In this document: piece after piece, positions 61,704 through 64,000 of the stretch
Layout of the letters: each line of letters begins with the position of its first letter
Position numbering within the stretch: the stretch's first letter is position 1
Origin: Alloiococcus otitis ATCC 51267
GTDB lineage: Bacteria; Bacillota; Bacilli; Lactobacillales; Carnobacteriaceae_A
DNA: 64,000 bases
Direction of reading: 5' to 3'
Assembly (NCBI RefSeq): GCF_000315445.1
Contig: NZ_JH992957.1
Coordinates: forward strand, 317,570 to 381,569
Position numbers and translations under genes: made by a program
Notes under the pieces: generated by a model
The model's input: the letters and a program-made list of their open reading frames with translations, nothing else
The model's database searches: none
What the model was told of the DNA's origin: nothing

Positions 61704-62682
61704 GGATAAGTTAATCCGGCTAGGCCCCAGAAAGCCTGACCCAGAAAAGGGGAGCCCAGACCAGGACCATAAACCGTCAAGAGGAAACCCTGAAGATAAG
61801 CCAGACCAGGCAGGTGACCAGGGGCCAAAAGGGGAAACTAGTCAGGCTAAGCTACATGACCAAGCAAAAAACCAAGACCAGGAAAGAATTATTACGAAAA
61901 TCCAGCCCCAAAAGAAAAAGGGCCGTTATAATATCTACCTAGATGGAGACTATGCCTTCCCCATCAGTGAAGGGAGTTTGGTGAAGCACTTTTTGCGCAA
62001 GGGGATGGTGGTTTCCCAGTCCCTGCAAAAAGACCTGGAAAAAGAAGACCAATTTTCCAAGGCCTACAGCCGGGCCTTAAATTACCTGTCTTACGCCTTG
62101 CGGACTGAAAAACAAGTCCAAGATGACCTTGAAGACAAGGGTTTTAGCCAAGATAGCCAGGCAGTGATTGCCAAGCTAAAAGACCAGGCCTTGATTAATG
62201 ATTTAGAATATGCCAAGTCCTACATCCGAACGGCAGCTAAGATTAACCGCAAGGGACCTCGATTAATTCAAAATGAACTGGTCCAAAAGGGGGTAGGAGA
62301 CCAGGACATTGAAACAGCCATGGTTGAATACCCCTACCAAGACCAAGTGGACAATGCCAGCCAGCTGATGGAAAAACAATTTAACAAGTCCCGGAACAAA
62401 TCACAAAGGCAGCGACTAGCCAAGGTTAAATCCTACCTATTTAACAAAGGCTACCTCAGTCAAGTGATTGACCAGGCCTTGGCGGAGGTTCAACCCCAAC
62501 TAGACCAGGAAGAAGAATACCAGGCCTTAATCAAGCAAGGGGACAAGGCTTATAAGCGCTACCGGAAAAAGGCTAGCGGTTATGAACTAAGGCAAAAAAT
62601 CAAGGCCTTTTTATTCAATAAGGGCTTCTCCAGTGACCTAATCAACCAGTATCTTGAGAATAAGGAGGACGAAGAAGACTAG
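61696..62682 (+). CDS. recX: Regulatory protein RecX with a long disordered N-terminus
   Basis: A 328-aa RecX, a modulator of RecA filaments. The conserved tandem three-helix repeats run from about 95 to 320 (RALNYLSYALRTEKQVQDDL, given in part, and NDLEYAKSYIRTAAKINRKGP in part). Family members are ~150-270 aa. Here residues 1-~65 are a low-complexity tail rich in D, Q, P, K and G, starting MDKDKLIRLGPRKPDPEK. An internal start cannot be excluded, but the ATG at 61696 has GGAGG upstream. Confidence 0.88.
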   Translation: MDKDKLIRLGPRKPDPEKGSPDQDHKPSRGNPEDKPDQAGDQGPKGETSQAKLHDQAKNQDQERIITKIQPQKKKGRYNIYLDGDYAFPISEGSLVKHFLRKGMVVSQSLQKDLEKEDQFSKAYSRALNYLSYALRTEKQVQDDLEDKGFSQDSQAVIAKLKDQALINDLEYAKSYIRTAAKINRKGPRLIQNELVQKGVGDQDIETAMVEYPYQDQVDNASQLMEKQFNKSRNKSQRQRLAKVKSYLFNKGYLSQVIDQALAEVQPQLDQEEEYQALIKQGDKAYKRYRKKASGYELRQKIKAFLFNKGFSSDLINQYLENKEDEED

Positions 62683-63869
62683 TGGACCGGAAAGACTTAG
62701 AAGAAAAGTATGGTATTGACCTCTGGGATGACCAAACAAGGCAAGACTTCCGTGAGACCCTTTTGGCTTGGTACGACCAAGAAAAGAGAGACCTACCTTG
62801 GCGGCAGACCAAGGATCCTTACAAGATCTGGGTTTCAGAAATCATGCTCCAACAAACCCAAGTGGCCACCGTTATCCCTTACTATGAAAAATTCATCCAA
62901 ACTTACCCTGACATCAAATCTTTAGCGGAGAGCAATGAAGATGACCTCCTCCGTCTGTGGCAAGGACTCGGTTATTATTCAAGGGCCCGGAACATGCGAC
63001 AAGCTGCCCAGCAAATTATGGAAGACTACGGGGGTCATTTTCCAAAAGACCCTAAAGAGATCAAAAAACTCAAGGGGATCGGCCCCTACACCAGTGGTGC
63101 CATCGCTTCCATGGCCTTTGACCAGGCTGAGCCAGCTGTGGATGGCAACTTAATGCGGGTTTTAGCCCGGGTCTTTGAAGTAGACCTTGACGTCAAAAAA
63201 TCTTCAAACCGCAAAGTCTTTGAGGCTTTGACCAAGGAGATCATAGATCCAGACCGTCCTGGTGACTTCAACCAGGCCATGATGGACTTGGGGGCGACCA
63301 TTTCAACTCCCAAGAATTATAATCCAGAATTATCCCCCATCAAGGAATTTGACCAGTCCTACCTGAACGATACCTGGCGCCGTTACCCCGTTGCCAGTTC
63401 GAACAAGAAGGCAAAAAAAGAGGTTTATCTAGCCTTGCTGGTCAAGGATAAGGATGGAGACTACTTGGTCGAAAAACGGCCAGCTAAGGGCCTCTTAGCT
63501 AACCTCTGGCTCTTTCCCATAATTAATTTGGAGGACTTAAAGCAAGCTAGCCAGGATCCAGAATCTTGGCAGGTCAAGCAGGGAGCTTTGCAGGAAGTTT
63601 TAGACCAAGACCAAGTCAACCAGGTCCAAGCCTATTTCAAAGACCACTACCACTTGCCCAGTCAATTTAACCAGCAAGTCCAAGGCCAGGTAAGCCACGC
63701 CTTTAGCCATCTCAACTGGTCCATTTACTTGTTGGAAGGTCAAGTTGATTCTGGCCAAGCCATTCCCGACCAGTGCGAATGGCTGAGTCCCGACCAGAGA
63801 GAGGCCTATGCCTTCCCGAAAGTCCAGGAGAAGATCTGGGAGACTTATTTTAACCCTTCCTTATTTTAA
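62682..63869 (+). CDS. mutY: Adenine DNA glycosylase MutY, lacking the [4Fe-4S] cluster ligands
   Basis: A 395-aa glycosylase removing adenine opposite 8-oxoguanine. Catalytic E53 (VSEIMLQQTQ) and D154 (PAVDGN) and the HhH LKGIGPYTSGAI (130-141) are intact. The FeS loop should follow MDLGA, but the four cysteine positions are S208, P215, S218 and D224 (GATISTPKNYNPELSPIKEF region). The C-terminal NUDIX-like 8-oxoG recognition domain (FSHLNWSIY) is present. The GTG start shares one base with the recX stop. Confidence 0.93.
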   Translation: MDRKDLEEKYGIDLWDDQTRQDFRETLLAWYDQEKRDLPWRQTKDPYKIWVSEIMLQQTQVATVIPYYEKFIQTYPDIKSLAESNEDDLLRLWQGLGYYSRARNMRQAAQQIMEDYGGHFPKDPKEIKKLKGIGPYTSGAIASMAFDQAEPAVDGNLMRVLARVFEVDLDVKKSSNRKVFEALTKEIIDPDRPGDFNQAMMDLGATISTPKNYNPELSPIKEFDQSYLNDTWRRYPVASSNKKAKKEVYLALLVKDKDGDYLVEKRPAKGLLANLWLFPIINLEDLKQASQDPESWQVKQGALQEVLDQDQVNQVQAYFKDHYHLPSQFNQQVQGQVSHAFSHLNWSIYLLEGQVDSGQAIPDQCEWLSPDQREAYAFPKVQEKIWETYFNPSLF

Positions 63870-63905
63870 ATTAGGCAAATTGTCCCTATAAGATAAGCTA
63901 TTTTA

Positions 63906-63914
63906 TGATATAAT
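63906..63914 (+). promoter_or_regulatory. Promoter-like extended -10 at the window end
   Basis: ATGATATAAT with TATAAT at 63909-63914, about 40 bases downstream of mutY. It would start a transcript running straight into the hairpin at 63941. Confidence 0.5.
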
Positions 63915-63940
63915 CTTGAGTTTGACACTTTTTTGAAAGC

Positions 63941-63986
63941 AAAACCCTTCCGAAGGCTGATATAACAGTCTTTAGAAGGGTTTTTT
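63941..63986 (+). terminator. Strong terminator or attenuator hairpin
   Basis: Outer stem AAAACCCTTC / GAAGGGTTTT (63941-63950 / 63975-63984), inner stem AAGGCTG / CAGTCTT, then a T run. It may terminate mutY, attenuate a gene beyond the window, or end a short RNA begun at ~63921. Confidence 0.85.
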
Positions 63987-64000
63987 ATGGTTCAAAAAAA

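Noticed and set aside
1..64000. CRISPR arrays, tRNA/rRNA genes, prophage or transposase genes
   Set aside because: No regularly spaced repeats, cloverleaf genes, rRNA stretches or transposase motifs were recognised; almost all the sequence is explained by recognisable genes.

Overview
The window is a contiguous piece of a Gram-positive (Firmicutes) chromosome. Gene content and order point to Lactobacillales. Supporting signs are the obgE-rnz-SDR-recJ-apt block, PolC, LexA beside DUF896, the rimP-nusA-ylxR-ylxQ-infB-rbfA operon, hrcA-grpE-dnaK-dnaJ behind a CIRCE element, two T-box leaders, frequent TTG/GTG starts, no dxr between cdsA and rseP, and a MutY without iron-sulfur cysteines. My best guess is an Aerococcus-like member (Aerococcaceae). 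That is an inference from style; no 16S rRNA is present. I recognise no tRNA, rRNA, CRISPR array or intact insertion sequence.

Layout. 0-6.4 kb: the 3' part of obgE, then rnz, a short-chain dehydrogenase, recJ, apt and a luciferase-like flavin oxidoreductase, closed by a bidirectional terminator. 6.4-11 kb: a thioredoxin-like gene and lexA (minus strand), facing a DUF896 gene, tkt and yneF (plus strand); then plsC (minus). This keeps the Bacillus lexA-ynzC-tkt-yneF order but lacks yneA and yneB. 11-33.7 kb: the core information-processing and envelope block rpsB, tsf, pyrH, frr, uppS, cdsA, rseP, proS, polC, rimP, nusA, ylxR, ylxQ, infB, rbfA, truB, ribF. It is interrupted at 14.3-18.2 kb by an insertion zone holding a very small unannotated gene on the minus strand, decayed remnants of a type I restriction-modification system, and a methionine T-box controlling metNIQ. 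34.7-41.6 kb: the heat-shock operon hrcA-grpE-dnaK with dnaJ, then lepA.

41.6-46.4 kb is accessory: a BceRSAB-type two-component system with its peptide-sensing/detoxifying ABC transporter and a recognisable inverted-repeat operator. 46.7-49.4 kb: a sirtuin, then a convergent SOS-regulated cassette (YolD-like protein plus Y-family DNA polymerase) whose promoter has a consensus LexA box in its spacer. 49.4-59.4 kb: a DUF3013 gene, prmA, deoC, relA, dtd, an SH3b/amidase cell-wall hydrolase (minus strand), and a histidine T-box followed by hisS-aspS. 59.5-63.9 kb: the overlapping genes miaA, hflX, recX and mutY. The window ends in a promoter and a strong hairpin ahead of an unseen gene.

Most of this is ordinary housekeeping sequence. 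The points worth a second look are the 30-codon membrane-peptide gene with its own promoter, ribosome-binding site and terminator (14307-14399, minus), the double LexA boxes at the Y-polymerase promoter, a probable NusA-type attenuator before rimP, the clusterless MutY, the sirtuin with an altered zinc site, the hsd remnant, and the hyperacidic linkers in MetQ and NusA.
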